Made by a program: the position numbers and the translations under genes. Source: Lithodes maja (Eukaryota; Arthropoda; Malacostraca; Decapoda; Lithodidae). Taken from it: a stretch of 64,000 nt of DNA. How positions within the stretch are numbered: position 1 is the stretch's first letter; each line of letters opens with the position of its first letter. Positions 29,738-40,129 of this stretch are shown piece after piece. Under the pieces are notes generated by a model. It saw only the letters and a program-made list of their open reading frames with translations, made no database searches and was not told the DNA's origin. Where the stretch lies: assembly GCA_037953745.1 (NCBI GenBank), contig JBAKBP010000784.1:186001-250000 (forward strand), read 5' to 3'.

Positions 29738-31021
29738 GGAATTCTCGTCGACCACCGGAATTCTCGTCGACCGGAATTCTCGTCGACGGCGATGAGTGTT
29801 CCAATTAAGTGGTGTTTTTTCGGAGACATCCTTTTCAACTGTCCCCTCTATTGTCATTGTTTTATATATAATATATATACGGTATTTACCGTATATATAT
29901 ACCGGTATTTTTTTTATTTTTTTACTTTTTTTTTGAGACATAGGCCTAGGCCTATAATTCATAAATTATAAAAATTATACAAGATATGTACTGTAGGCTA
30001 TTTGTATTATTATATATTTAGTCGTATTTTTCATACATACAAAAAAATCAAACGAAAGACGAATCGTTTATTTTTAGTCGTTATTAGTGAATATGTAAAG
30101 AAGAAATTGTGGTGTAGAGTTCAAATTATGTCTTTGGAAGTGATAAAATGGCCAACACAGTGCTATTTCATGTTAATTTGCTTGTATTCCTTCTCATATT
30201 CGTTCAACTATTCACACAAAATTGCTCCGTTTGACACCCTGGCACTGGCTTGAAACAGGGAATGGCTTGCCTTCTGGTGCCTCTCCATCTTCTCTTGGGC
30301 CACAAGTTGATGCTGCACTTTAACAAATGAGCATTCCTTGTGCAGAACCTCAATTAGTTCATACACATTGCAGCTCACCTCGGCTCTTTCACACAACTTG
30401 TGCCACCCCTCCACATCATTGTTAGTTCGTACTGTCTGTCCGAATACAGACCATTGGTCTGGAGTCCAATCCCCGGCCCCATGGCTTGGAGTAATCCAGG
30501 TGGTCTCAAAGTACTCTAACAACTGATGTAGACCATCAGGGTGACTGGGCAAGACCAGGCTATGTCATTTGCTTGCATTCCTTTTTCTTAAAGCTTCACC
30601 AAAACTTCTATATATATATAATACCATTATTATATATTATTGATATATATGTATTATACCTTTATACCTTAGTGGAAACTAAGAAGAAATAAAATAAAAA
30701 ACAAAACAATCCAGACGAATAAAACTATAAACAATAAAAGGGAGGTGATTTTGTAAAGGCATTCGTTCAAATTGGCATTCACTCGCAATCCTTCTATCGA
30801 ATCAGTTACCACTACACAACGAACCACTTACCTACACAACCACTTTTCTTAAGCTTCACCATAACTTCTAATTATAGTTTATATATAAATATATATTTTT
30901 AAACTTTATTGTTTCTTTTCAACTATTTTTTTTGTAAGTGGACCTGTCGACGAGTGTTCCATGTCGTCGACGAGAGTTCTAGGTTTGCGCTTCGACGAGA
31001 ATTCCGGTCGACGAGAGTTCC
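29738..31021 (-). mobile_element. MULE-like element with multiple 15-bp end repeats
   Basis: Three direct copies of GGAATTCTCGTCGAC lie at the left end (29738-29790). Variants of its complement (GTCGACGAGAGTTCC, TTCGACGAGAATTCC, GTCGACGAGTGTTCC) occur at the right end (30946-31021). The interior holds a Mutator-type transposase C-terminus on the - strand. GCTAGGCT flanks both sides (29720 and 31029) and might be a target duplication. Confidence 0.7.
30208..30552 (-). pseudogene. Mutator-like (MULE) transposase C-terminal fragment
   Basis: A 114-codon frame reads LLEYFETTWITPS, then VRTNNDVEGWHKLCERAEVS and YELIEVLHKECSFVKVQHQL. This YF..W...RTNNxxEGWH pattern is the conserved C-terminal block of MULE transposases in animals. 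The catalytic DDE core and any FLYWCH finger are missing. The frame is framed by the 15-bp end repeats, which supports its membership of the same element. Inactive. Confidence 0.75.
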
Positions 31022-31099
31022 ATAATTCGGCTAGGCTATATCATATGTGTTGCTCCAATTACCACAACCTTCATAATACAGGTACTACTGTACCCTGAG

Positions 31100-31430
31100 A
31101 ACATTAGTAGAGCTTGACAAATAACCTGCATGTACTGTACTGTAGTACCGGTATCTTTATGTACACAACTATTGATTTATGTTTGTGAGCTCTTGTAATT
31201 TTCTTTATGCTCATATATCCATTAGGATGATGTTCAGATCAAACTTATCAGCTACCAGTATACTGTATATGATTAAATACGCACTAGGACTATGCTTTTA
31301 TAAATGTATAGGCATATACTGGTAGCTGATTACTGTACTGTATTTTGATCTGAACATAATTCATCTACATGGGTACCGGTATATTAGCAAAGAGAAATCA
31401 TAAGAACTCGCGATCATATGTCAGCTGTGC
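31100..31430. repeat. Small hairpin repeat and AT-rich flank
   Basis: 31228-31364 is an inverted repeat with arms GTTCAGATCAAA...CAGCTACCAGTATA and TATACTGGTAGCTG...TTTGATCTGAAC, a small MITE-like hairpin. GTACTGTACTGTA-type words surround it. No gene. Confidence 0.55.
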
Positions 31431-31910
31431 AACAATTGGTAAATTTCTATAATTGCACCTAGGCCTATACAAGCTAGAAAAAATATTGTATTTAACAGGA
31501 AGGTACAACGAGGTAAGTGATATGGTATAAGTGGCAATATGCGGAAATGGATTATAAGGGCATTCCGCCCGCTCTGACAAAAGTATCAATCTAGATGTGA
31601 AATGGATTTTACAATGTTTCAGAGAGACATTAGCCTAACCTAACAACCTTACCTAACCTATCCTAGTATTATGGGTGGGGGCTGCCGCCCCCACACCCCT
31701 GTTGGCTGGGTAAAACGGTAGAAATCCAGTTGGGGTAGAGTGAGTAACCGTAGATTTTCGTAAGGGGGTCAAAGAGGTCGGGAAGCCCTTATAATCCATT
31801 TCCGCATATTGCCACCTATACCACATCACTTACCTCGTCGTACCTTCCTGTTAAATACAATAATAATTTGTTTAACTCGTATAGGTGCAATTATAGAATA
31901 ACAATTTTGG
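31431..31910. mobile_element. Foldback element with ~125-bp arms
   Basis: Arms 31431-31565 and 31788-31910 are inverted repeats (CTATAATTGCACCT, TATTTAACAGGAAGGTAC, GGCAATATGCGGAAATGGAT) with a loop of about 220 bp. The loop contains a CCTAACCTAACAACC run and a GGGGGCTGCCGCCCCC palindrome. No ORF with support. Confidence 0.8.
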
Positions 31911-32405
31911 ACGTTTGGTAACATTTATTGCCAGACGCCATGATCTCCTAAGGGGTTGACATGAATTAATCGACCCCATGCACCTCTGTCCGCCCATGCC
32001 CCTCCTCCCATCCAACACTGCTTAGCCCTTCATTCGCGGCGATCATCATATGACGGGAGAGAGAAAATTAGCCTATCCTATTACGGGCACCATTTTGAGG
32101 CTATTATGAGCGCTGAGAGAGAGGCTATGCGTTGGAAGGAGCATAGGCGGGCTCCAACCGCTCGTCCCGGCCGCCCAGCGTACACTGACGCCCGAGGTCC
32201 AGCTCTCTCACTCATGTACAGTACTGTCTCTCACACATCAAAAACGGCCAAATTGCCACTATTTTGCCGATGTTTGCCCTTCTTTTGCACGATTGTTGCA
32301 AGCTATCCAGATATCGTACCAGGATGATTCAGATGTCATTGGCAAGCTCTATCATTGCATTTTCACGGATATACGGTATAATTGTATTACGCTCTGGCTC
32401 TTGCT
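31911..32405. other. Mixed non-coding DNA
   Basis: TTATTGCCAGACGCCATGATC at about 31928 resembles an RTE tail in reverse. The 73-codon open frame at 32106-32327 has no recognised domain and is not called a gene. Confidence 0.3.
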
Positions 32406-32410
32406 TATGA

Positions 32411-32664
32411 ATGAGAAAGAGTACAAAGGAGTACAAAGGAAGGAGTACAAAGGAGTACAAAGGAAATCAAGCAACAACAGATCCAGTGACCCTTCTAGGT
32501 TGCTTGTCCTCCAAAACACTGAGGATCAAGTGTCCAAACAGTGGTTTAGAGTGGGTAAGGGAACATTGGAAAGGGAATTACTGCCCTGGAACTAATGTCC
32601 GTGGCAGGATTAGGAAGTTAGTAGGGGACAGATGGGTTAGTAACTGAGGGGGTATAAAATAAAG
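32411..32664 (-). mobile_element. CR1 LINE copy 1, 3' UTR and tail
   Basis: Read on the - strand, the 3' UTR ends in repeated CTCCTTTGTA units (32411-32465). The same UTR, with fewer tail units, follows the second CR1 copy (43176-43389). Short repeat tails are typical of CR1 elements. Confidence 0.8.
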
Positions 32665-35544
32665 TTATTCATTTACAAACGCAGTCAGTCGCGGGTTTGA
32701 TGCGAGATATTTGTCTAGGCGGAGTTTAAATGAATCAACGGTGATGCAGTCTATAACGTTTCGGGGAAGCCCATTCCACAAGTTGACAACTCGATTGAAG
32801 AAGAAATTCTTAGATTCGTGCGAGTTAAAAGATTTACCAATAATTTTGCAACCGTTTCCCCGCGTGTAATTAGATTGGTCGATAGTGAAGTACTTACTAC
32901 AGTTCATATTGTCGATGCCTTTGATGATTTTGAACACTTGAATTAAGTCGCCTCTTAATCTGCGCTGGGTTAAAGGAAATAGATTTAATTCTCTAAGACG
33001 CTCTTCGTATGGTTTGTTCTTTAGGCTAGGTATCATTTTGGTAACTCTACATTGAACTCGTTCTAGCTTGTTTATATCTTTTTGGTAATAAGGGCACCAG
33101 GATTGAACGCAGTATTCCAGAAGAGGGCGGACTAAGGAATTGTAAAGGGTTAGGATAACTTCTTTGGATTTATGCTCAAATGACCTGCCTATAAAGCCAA
33201 TTATTTTGTTTGCCTTCTTAACAACTTCTGAACATTGTTGACTCGGTTTTAGGTTACTCGATATTGTTACTCCCAGATCGGTTTCTCTGTTTACATTCTT
33301 AAGCTGAGTGCCATTCATCGAATAGTTTGCTTTCTCATTTAGGTATCCGATATGTAGTACTTTACATTTATCCGCATTGAAACTCATTTGCCAAATTTGG
33401 GCCCAACATGACAATTTATCTAGATTGTGTTGCATATCGTCAACTTGTTCTTTTGAGAGTACGCTATTTGCAATTTTTGTATCGTCAGCAAATTTTGAGA
33501 TTGTACAGGTGAGACCCTCATCTATGTCGTTGATGTAAATTAGAAAGAGAATTGGTCCTAGTACCGATCCCTGGGGTACCCCGCTACTTACATTGGTCCA
33601 TTTTGATGCCTTACCATTTATGACTACTCTTTGCTTTCTGTCGCTGAGCCAATTTTCTATCCATTTCAACACACTGTCTTGTATTCCATGCGCTTTTAGT
33701 TTTAGCAGTAAACGTTTGTGGGGAACTTTGTCAAAGGCCTTTTGAAAATCAAGGTATATAATATCTACAGCTTTACTCTCATCGTAGAGGTTGAGGATAT
33801 CGTGGAAGAAGTCTAAGAGGTTTGTTAAACAGGAACGTTTTTTACGAAAGCCGTGTTGAGTATCTTTAAGTATGTTATTTTCCTCTAAGTGATTTACGAG
33901 TCTGTCTCTTATGACCGTTTCTAGCATTTTACATACAACTGAGGTTAAGCTAATTGGACGATAGTTACTGGATAGGGATTTGCTGCCTTTTTTGAATATC
34001 GGTGTTACGTTGGCTAGCTTCCACTGATCGGGCATAGTTCCAGACTGCAAGGATTTATTGAATAGTAATGTCAGTGGTTTAGAGAGCTCATCCTTAGCTT
34101 CCTTTAGAACTCTAGGCGAGATTGTATCAGGTCCAGGCGTTTTATTTACCTTGAGTTTATCTAAACAATTCAATACTTCTCTCTCTGTAACGGTGATATT
34201 GCTTAAAACATCTGAATTATCAATCTGAATCGGCGATGGTGTAGGGATATCACTGAGGTCTTCTGTTGTAAAAACTGATGCAAAGAAGGTATTGAGGGCA
34301 TTACTCATTTGTTCTTCGTCTTTGGTGTATTCTCCATTTTCATCGACTAACGGTCCAACAGTTGAAGTAACTACTTTTTTCTTTCTGATATAACTATAGA
34401 ATTCTTTCGGGTTTGTTTTACTTTGATTCGCAATATGTAACTCTAAGGTCTTTTTACTTTGCTTAATTAACTTTTTGGCTTTGCGTCGTAGCTCTACAAA
34501 TTTCAGCCGTTCTTCGTCATTTTGTGAGGATTTTAATCTATCATTAGCAAATTTTTTAGCAAGCAGGCAGTTTGAAATATCTTTATTCCACCATTTGGGC
34601 TTATTATTATGGCCTGGACGCCGTATTTTCGATGGTATGCAGTCTTGCACTGCTTTTAGGTAAGTGGCTTCGAATAACTTCCAAGATGTATTTATGTCGT
34701 TATTGTGAATTAAAAAGCTCCAGTCAGTTTCTTTAAACATAGCTCTAAGTTTAGGAAAGTTTGCTTTCTTGAAATTAGGGACTTTTTCGATGCTACTATT
34801 TGGTTCGTTACTAGTAAAGTTTAAAGTGAAAGTTATCGTATGATGGTCGCTGTTACTGAATTCATCACCAACATTCAAATTCGCTATTAATTCTTCTTTT
34901 GTTGCAAGTACAATGTCAAGAACGTTATTACCACGGGTCGGCGTTCCAACAAATTGATAAAGCGAACTCTCTTGCAAGTTCGTATACAAGTCATGTCCGG
35001 AGTGTGAAGTAAGAGTATCGCCCCACTTGGTCACAGGTAAATTAAAGTCACCAAAAATTACGGTATCTTGTGAGTTACTTACATCTGCAATTTGTTCGTA
35101 AATTTCTCGGTCAGTTTGCACTGATTGAGCTGGAGGTCTGTATATTAATGCAAGTATTATTTTGGTACCTTTATTATTCTTTATTAGCACAAAAGATGCG
35201 TCGACGTTCACAATTTGAGGTTTTGACAAGAGGGTAGGGTTAAGACTTTCTTTGATATAAAGTAAAACGCCACCTCCATTTCGATTTATTCGGCTTTTCT
35301 CAAACATTACATAACCGGGAAGTGAATACTCTGCTAAAAAGTCTCTATCTTCTGTATTGAGCCAAGATTCTGTTATGCCAATCACATCATAATTTTCTGT
35401 AAACACTAGCTCCTCTAAATCTGAAAATTTATTGCGTATGCTACGAGCGTTTGCATAGAAAACCTTAAAATTTGTTATTTTAGAACTCACGGAACGCGCT
35501 TTAATAATATTTTTGGTTCTTGTCGGATCTACATTTATGTTCAT
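32665..35544 (-). CDS. CR1-like LINE ORF2, endonuclease-reverse transcriptase (copy 1)
   Basis: An intact frame of 959 residues from ATG at 35544. The endonuclease spans about residues 28-240: NARS, ITESW, YRPP, GDFNLP (about 165) and SDHHT (about 231). The RT follows from about residue 480: PGPDTISPRVLKEA, FKKGSK, NYRPISLTSV, IIYLDFQKAFDKVPH, GVPQGSVLGPILFLIYIND and FADDTKI (about 685). The C-terminal region has RPLLEYCVQSWCPY and RVVNLWNGLP. No nonsense or frameshift is visible, so this copy may encode active enzyme. It is nearly identical to copy 2. Confidence 0.95.
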   Translation of the reverse strand: MNINVDPTRTKNIIKARSVSSKITNFKVFYANARSIRNKFSDLEELVFTENYDVIGITESWLNTEDRDFLAEYSLPGYVMFEKSRINRNGGGVLLYIKESLNPTLLSKPQIVNVDASFVLIKNNKGTKIILALIYRPPAQSVQTDREIYEQIADVSNSQDTVIFGDFNLPVTKWGDTLTSHSGHDLYTNLQESSLYQFVGTPTRGNNVLDIVLATKEELIANLNVGDEFSNSDHHTITFTLNFTSNEPNSSIEKVPNFKKANFPKLRAMFKETDWSFLIHNNDINTSWKLFEATYLKAVQDCIPSKIRRPGHNNKPKWWNKDISNCLLAKKFANDRLKSSQNDEERLKFVELRRKAKKLIKQSKKTLELHIANQSKTNPKEFYSYIRKKKVVTSTVGPLVDENGEYTKDEEQMSNALNTFFASVFTTEDLSDIPTPSPIQIDNSDVLSNITVTEREVLNCLDKLKVNKTPGPDTISPRVLKEAKDELSKPLTLLFNKSLQSGTMPDQWKLANVTPIFKKGSKSLSSNYRPISLTSVVCKMLETVIRDRLVNHLEENNILKDTQHGFRKKRSCLTNLLDFFHDILNLYDESKAVDIIYLDFQKAFDKVPHKRLLLKLKAHGIQDSVLKWIENWLSDRKQRVVINGKASKWTNVSSGVPQGSVLGPILFLIYINDIDEGLTCTISKFADDTKIANSVLSKEQVDDMQHNLDKLSCWAQIWQMSFNADKCKVLHIGYLNEKANYSMNGTQLKNVNRETDLGVTISSNLKPSQQCSEVVKKANKIIGFIGRSFEHKSKEVILTLYNSLVRPLLEYCVQSWCPYYQKDINKLERVQCRVTKMIPSLKNKPYEERLRELNLFPLTQRRLRGDLIQVFKIIKGIDNMNCSKYFTIDQSNYTRGNGCKIIGKSFNSHESKNFFFNRVVNLWNGLPRNVIDCITVDSFKLRLDKYLASNPRLTAFVNE

Positions 35545-35627
35545 GGCTGTCCTCGGTCCTCGCTGTCTCCGGTCCTTATCGCTGGTGGTCCTCGGTTGCC
35601 TCTGTGTTTTTCTTGGCGTTGGATGAT

Positions 35628-36743
35628 TTATGTCACTGCTGCTTCTTCTCGGATGGCGTTTTTTGATCCATGGCTGCGGACTGCTTCGTGTAGGAGACGA
35701 CCCATGCGTGCTGAACCCACAGGGTTTAAATGAGTGCCATCCTTGCGGAACAGAGTAGGCTGATTGTAGAAGTTGTCCCAGAGGTTGATGAATTCAACTT
35801 CTTCCCTCAGACACAAATGTTTTAGTCGGCTATTTGTGCTGAAGGCCTTGTCGTAGAATTTGTCAGGTGCGTCGATCTTGGGGAGAATGCCTGAGATGAT
35901 GATATTCCTTGACTTGTTTTTGTAGTGCTGGATCATCTTGCGATATTTCTCCATCAACTCTTCGGATCTGGTGCGCATGACGTCATTTGAACCAGCATGG
36001 ATGACAAAAAGGGTATTTTCATTTGCATCCTTTGTGGTATCTTCGAAGGCTTCCACAATGTCGTCCAGTCCAGCTCCTGGGATGCAAAATCTTTTTCGTT
36101 GAATTGGGACTCTGTCGCAGAACTCTTCGACCTGTCCTCGTAGGATGGAATCCCCAACGAGCCTGGTCTCTTCTGGTTCGTCTTCCATCTCTACCAATAT
36201 CTCAAATCTGTTTGACATTGTGACTGGTAGATGAGACCTTTTCTGCGTTGGCCGTGCACCGTTCCTCACTGGTGTAAATCCGGAAACCTGTGGTGGCGGG
36301 ACTCTACGTACAGGTCGGGGAGAGGAGTGGTTAGAACGGGGGCGAGGGGTTGGTACTGTTCGTGCTAGCAGGCTTCTTGCACGAGGAGTGGGGGAGAGAC
36401 TAAGGTGAACAGGGCGGCTGTCCTGGTTTGATGTCTGCTCAGGTTCGTCAGAATCATCTGCTGCAGTGTCTACTGCAGGTGTTGGATTGTTGGCAGATGA
36501 CGTTGGGGCGGTGGTGGATGCTGGAGTTGAAACAATTTGCGTTAGTGATACTCCAACGTTGAGTGTTACAAACTCTTGGAGTGATTCCAGCTTCCTGGTG
36601 AGCGCGTTGATCTTGTTGAGGGCTTCATCCAATTTTGCTGTCAAATCCTCTCGTTGCTGGCAGAGTCGGCAGACTTGTGGATCGGCAGGAGCAAACATGG
36701 AAGCACCAAACCTACCGGCGCAGTTCGTACAGGCACGAGGCAT
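35628..36743 (-). CDS. CR1-like LINE ORF1 with esterase domain (copy 1)
   Basis: Start at the ATG 36743 (MPRACTNCAGRFG), about 371 residues. An N-terminal Cys cluster (CTNC, then CRLCQQ) and a coiled coil (LDEALNKINALTRKLESLQE) precede a Pro/Ser/Thr-rich linker. The C-terminal half is an SGNH-type esterase: GDSILRG (about 197), HAGSND and DGTHLN give the Ser, Asn and Asp-His blocks. CR1 ORF1 proteins often carry this domain; its role in retrotransposition is not settled. It lies just upstream of ORF2 on the same strand. Confidence 0.9.
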   Translation of the reverse strand: MPRACTNCAGRFGASMFAPADPQVCRLCQQREDLTAKLDEALNKINALTRKLESLQEFVTLNVGVSLTQIVSTPASTTAPTSSANNPTPAVDTAADDSDEPEQTSNQDSRPVHLSLSPTPRARSLLARTVPTPRPRSNHSSPRPVRRVPPPQVSGFTPVRNGARPTQKRSHLPVTMSNRFEILVEMEDEPEETRLVGDSILRGQVEEFCDRVPIQRKRFCIPGAGLDDIVEAFEDTTKDANENTLFVIHAGSNDVMRTRSEELMEKYRKMIQHYKNKSRNIIISGILPKIDAPDKFYDKAFSTNSRLKHLCLREEVEFINLWDNFYNQPTLFRKDGTHLNPVGSARMGRLLHEAVRSHGSKNAIREEAAVT

Positions 36744-36773
36744 GGTGACTATCACTTTCTTCAGTTCACTTCA

Positions 36774-36865
36774 CTCACTTAAAAACACTTAACTCACTTT
36801 AAAAACACTAAACTCACTTTAAAAACACTTCACTCCCTTCAGGTCGCTTCACTTACTTAAATAGG
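36774..36865. repeat. Short tandem repeat beside CR1 ORF1
   Basis: About three 23-24-bp units of the type CACTTTAAAAACACTAAACT lie just upstream of ORF1 on the element's strand. Confidence 0.7.
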
Positions 36866-36884
36866 CCTAACCGAAAACAAAAAT

Positions 36885-37575
36885 GTTGAAATACACACAA
36901 TAGGTTATCAGCGGTGATAGCCTAACCAAAAATTAAAACAAAACAAAATTAAATTTGAATACGCAGTGATAGCCGAACCGAAAACAATTTTATGTTTATT
37001 TAAACAGAAATAGGCCACCAGGGGTTATAGCCTATCCTAACCGAAAACAAAAATTATGAACTACCGGTAGGCAGAAATAGGCCACCAGCGGTGATAGCTT
37101 AACTGAAAATTTAAAAATTGAAGTACGCAGAAATAGGCCACCAGGGATGATAGCCTAGACTAACCGAAAACAAAAATAACCGAAAACAAAAATTATGAAA
37201 TACCGGTACGCAGAAATAGGCCACCAGCGGTGATAGCCTAGACTAACCGAAAACAAAAATTATGAAATACTGGTACGCAGAAATAGGCCACCAGCGGTGA
37301 TATCCTAACTGAAAATTTAAAAATTGAAGTACGCAGAAATAGGCCACCAGGGATGATAGCCTAGACTAACCGAAAACAAAAATTATGAAATAACGGTACG
37401 CAGAAATAGGCCACCAGCGGTGATAGCCTAACTGAAAATTTAAAAATTGAAGTACCGTACGCAGAAATAGGCCACCAGGGATGATAGCCTAGACTAACCT
37501 AAAACAAAAATAACCAAAAACAAAAAAGTATGAAATATGCAGAAGTAGGCTACCAGGGGTGATAACCTAACTAAA
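36885..37575. repeat. Tandem array upstream of CR1 copy 1
   Basis: About ten degenerate units built on CGCAGAAATAGGCCACCAG, GGTGATAGCC and TAACCGAAAACAAAAATTATG, alternating between two length variants of roughly 50-75 bp. It sits immediately 5' of the LINE on the element's own strand, so it may be a 5' UTR monomer array with promoter function, or an unrelated minisatellite. It ends in a (TA)n run at 37588-37610. Confidence 0.75.
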
Positions 37576-37610
37576 AAAGCAAAACAAATATATATATATA
37601 TATATATATA

Positions 37611-38396
37611 ATAGAATATGTAACTAAATATACAATTCACCAAATAGAGATTATATAAAAATAAAGTGTAACTGCACACAAGGGGTTAATATACTGTATC
37701 AACAGATGGCGCTGGTGTCACTGTAGGCTAGTCAAGCAGGATTATATTTAGATAAACAAAGTTATCAGTCAAAGGTTACTACAGTACAAGATCATGCAAG
37801 CAACAACTAAAATTACAGATATATATAACTACAGTAGGATACTGAATACGATAACTACTAGAGTTAATAAGAAAATACAAAGCTAGGTCGATTAGAGGTG
37901 CGCGTGCGTCGTCTGCTACAAGCTAGGATAACAAATGTAAACAACAATGTTTATCAGTCAGAAAAGCAATAAAATAACATGCACGGCAACTACAGAACTA
38001 TGTGGAGGTTAAACAAGCACTTAACTACTGTTCATGCAATGAATAAAGGAAATTGGGATATGAAATACTCAAATTATGATCCAGTTTTCTCAGTGGCGAT
38101 GCGGAGTTGTTGGCGATGCTAAAGCCGGCGGGTGAGGAGCATGGAATGAAGGTAATTTTCGGCAAATATACCCGCCTGGCGCTACGGTGATATACACACG
38201 ACACCCCGCTTCACGAGAGTTATCAAGACTGCACTTTCCGCGGTGCTTACTTCAATTAATGTATTATTCTATAGCCTATACTGTACATAATTTTCAATAT
38301 TACCGTAATAATTCCATGCATTGTCCTGGCTCCTGATTCATATTGGAGATTCACAATTGCATTCATTTTGCCTAACCTTTCTTTCTATTTCCCAGG
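37611..38396. other. Non-coding DNA before exon-like segment
   Basis: AT-rich with no supported ORF or SINE. TTTCTATTTCCCAG at the end is a good splice acceptor for the segment that follows. Confidence 0.35.
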
Positions 38397-38397
38397 T

Positions 38398-38499
38398 TCC
38401 CGGATCGACAAGAACTGGTTCATGATCCGCGACTCCTCAGTGAAGACAGAGCGTCTGACTCTGATGACCCTACAGCCCTACGACGACCACTGTCCATAA
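38398..38499 (+). CDS. Unidentified exon-like segment cut by repeat
   Basis: Follows a polypyrimidine-CAG acceptor. One frame reads SRIDKNWFMIRDSSVKTERL then TLMTLQPYDDHCP before a stop supplied by the inserted 517-bp-type repeat. An alternative frame reads FPDRQELVHDPRLLSEDRAS. The first looks like folded protein, but I do not recognise it. It is on the FoxP strand, 9.7 kb upstream of the first FoxP exon here, but does not resemble FoxP. The repeat removes any native splice donor, so it may be a dead exon or a terminal exon with a repeat-derived stop. Confidence 0.3.
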   Translation, partial: SRIDKNWFMIRDSSVKTERLTLMTLQPYDDHCP

Positions 38500-38950
38500 C
38501 CGAGCGCCCCCACAGAACCCTCCCTGCCTACCACAATAAAGCCTGGGTGACCGAAGCCACTCCATGGCGGGGAGCTGAGGAGAGCACGGAAACGCCCGGG
38601 AAACCAAAGCCCCACCCAGGGCCCTGTGCCTCTCAGCAATTATGAAGAGAAAGTTGAAGGGCAAAGGCAAAATGTGACGCTTTGGCTTCCAATCTTGGTA
38701 GATTGGGAGGTCAATCCACGGAAGAGACGCCATCACTTGAGATTTAGAAAATATATAAGTAAAATGAACAGTCAGATTAAGCTATGGGTATGGCAGAGAT
38801 CGCTCAGTTCTCACTCTGATAGACCAGCCCATCACCACATGATTAGAACCCAATCCTCTCAGCATCAGCTAGGAAAGGCCCTAGAAAGCCGCCTTTGGCG
38901 GGGGGGATAGCTCCCCTATTTCAACCCCTTTCGGGGTTGGGCACCCTCCT
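38497..38950 (-). mobile_element. 517-bp-type SINE-like element, 3' end missing
   Basis: Highly similar to 11884-12400 and 57825-58330 (GAGCGCCCCCACAGAACCCT to TTTCGGGGTTGGGCACC). The last ~85 bp with the (AAC)n tail are absent where it meets the exon-like segment. The loss may be a later deletion or unusual integration. Confidence 0.8.
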
Positions 38951-39090
38951 TTCCAGGTTTGTATTTTCTTATTTCTGCTTCCAGGTTTGTAGAAATAATG
39001 TCTGTCCCTGTTGCTGAATATCAATGCTAGAAATACTGATGTAGTAAGCTTACTTAACTCCTGTACCGGTGATGTACTTTTAATTATATT
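38951..39090. other. Flank with family A MITE half
   Basis: TTCCAGGTTTGTA occurs twice near 38952 and 38980. AACTCCTGTACCGGTGATG at 39056 matches a family A end. Confidence 0.4.
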
Positions 39091-39420
39091 CTGTATTATG
39101 CAGACGATTTAGTCCTAGTTGCTGAGGCCAAATTCAGAGAGTGGAGAGAGGGCATGGCGAGCAAGGGTTCAAGAGTCAATAGTAATTAACAAAACCAAGG
39201 TTATGTATTGTAGATTGAGATGAGGCAATGTGGAAAAGAGCGGTGCATACCCATGTGCAGTGTGTGGAAAGGGAGTGGGCGTTAACTCAATTCAATGTAG
39301 TATCTGTCGATGTTGGGTACGTGAGAGAAGGAGTATCGGATAACAGAGGAGTATGGAGGCGATTCATTCATGGTCACCCCCTTGGGGATCAAGGCGTCTG
39401 GCAATAGATTAGATAGACTA
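39091..39420 (+). pseudogene. RTE LINE reverse transcriptase fragment
   Basis: Begins with the RT active site (YYADDLVLVAEA) and continues, with frame breaks, through NKTKVMYC and YPCAVCGKGVGVNSIQCSIC, a Cys-rich block typical of RTE ORF2. It then jumps to a 3' tail (GGCGTCTGGCAATAG plus ATAG units). This tail differs from the RTE at 23 kb but matches 4921-4979 and 52885-53265, so two RTE families are present. Confidence 0.8.
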
Positions 39421-39555
39421 AATATCTTAAATTCAAATACCATATTTGAATTTTTTGTGTTGTGACTCGTAACAAATATTGATATTACATATACTGTACA
39501 TTATAATTTACTAACACCTTAACAAACAATTAAAGGTCGAAGTGAATTAGGGATT
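39421..39555. other. AT-rich spacer
   Basis: Nothing recognised. Confidence 0.3.
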
Positions 39556-39745
39556 GTGCATTGAGTAGCATGACTGACAGGGGGCCTTGGAAGAGGGTGG
39601 CCGAGGTGACAGGGAGCTATAGACGAGGGTGGCCAAGGTTACAGGGCAGCATAGGAAGGTGGCCAAAGTGACAGGGGATTGCAGAGGAGAGTGGCTGAGA
39701 TATCAGAGGGCCACGAAGGAGTGTGGCCGAAGGGCTAGGGGGCGA
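39556..39745. repeat. Degenerate ~34-bp minisatellite
   Basis: Five to six imperfect units with the core GGTGGCCGAGGTGACAGGG. The open frame across it (39629-39850) is repeat-derived and not called. Confidence 0.7.
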
Positions 39746-40129
39746 AAGTGTCTCAAAACCTTTTATCCTCCTGCCCCCATGTGTGGTTTATTTACGATAA
39801 CTTCCAAGCAATTTATTCAGTCTCGGAAGAAATTAACTTGGACCCTATAGAGATATTTCCTAGAAGTGTGCTGAAGAATATGATCAGGAGTATGGTCTGG
39901 TGACCTATGACCTTAAAGCAGCTAATCCAGCTATGCAAATCCAGACAAAAGAGTCTCACAGATTCTACACTATTTTTATCATGTAAGGTGCTTTCCACAT
40001 AGAAATTACATTTTTCAATACCGGACTTACTAACAGAGACTGAAGTTCTTGCCCTAGGTTGTTTGAATGGGGTCCTCACAGGTAAACACTTCTACCGCTG
40101 CAAGTGGGTCCATCCTCTCCTTGCCCTTG

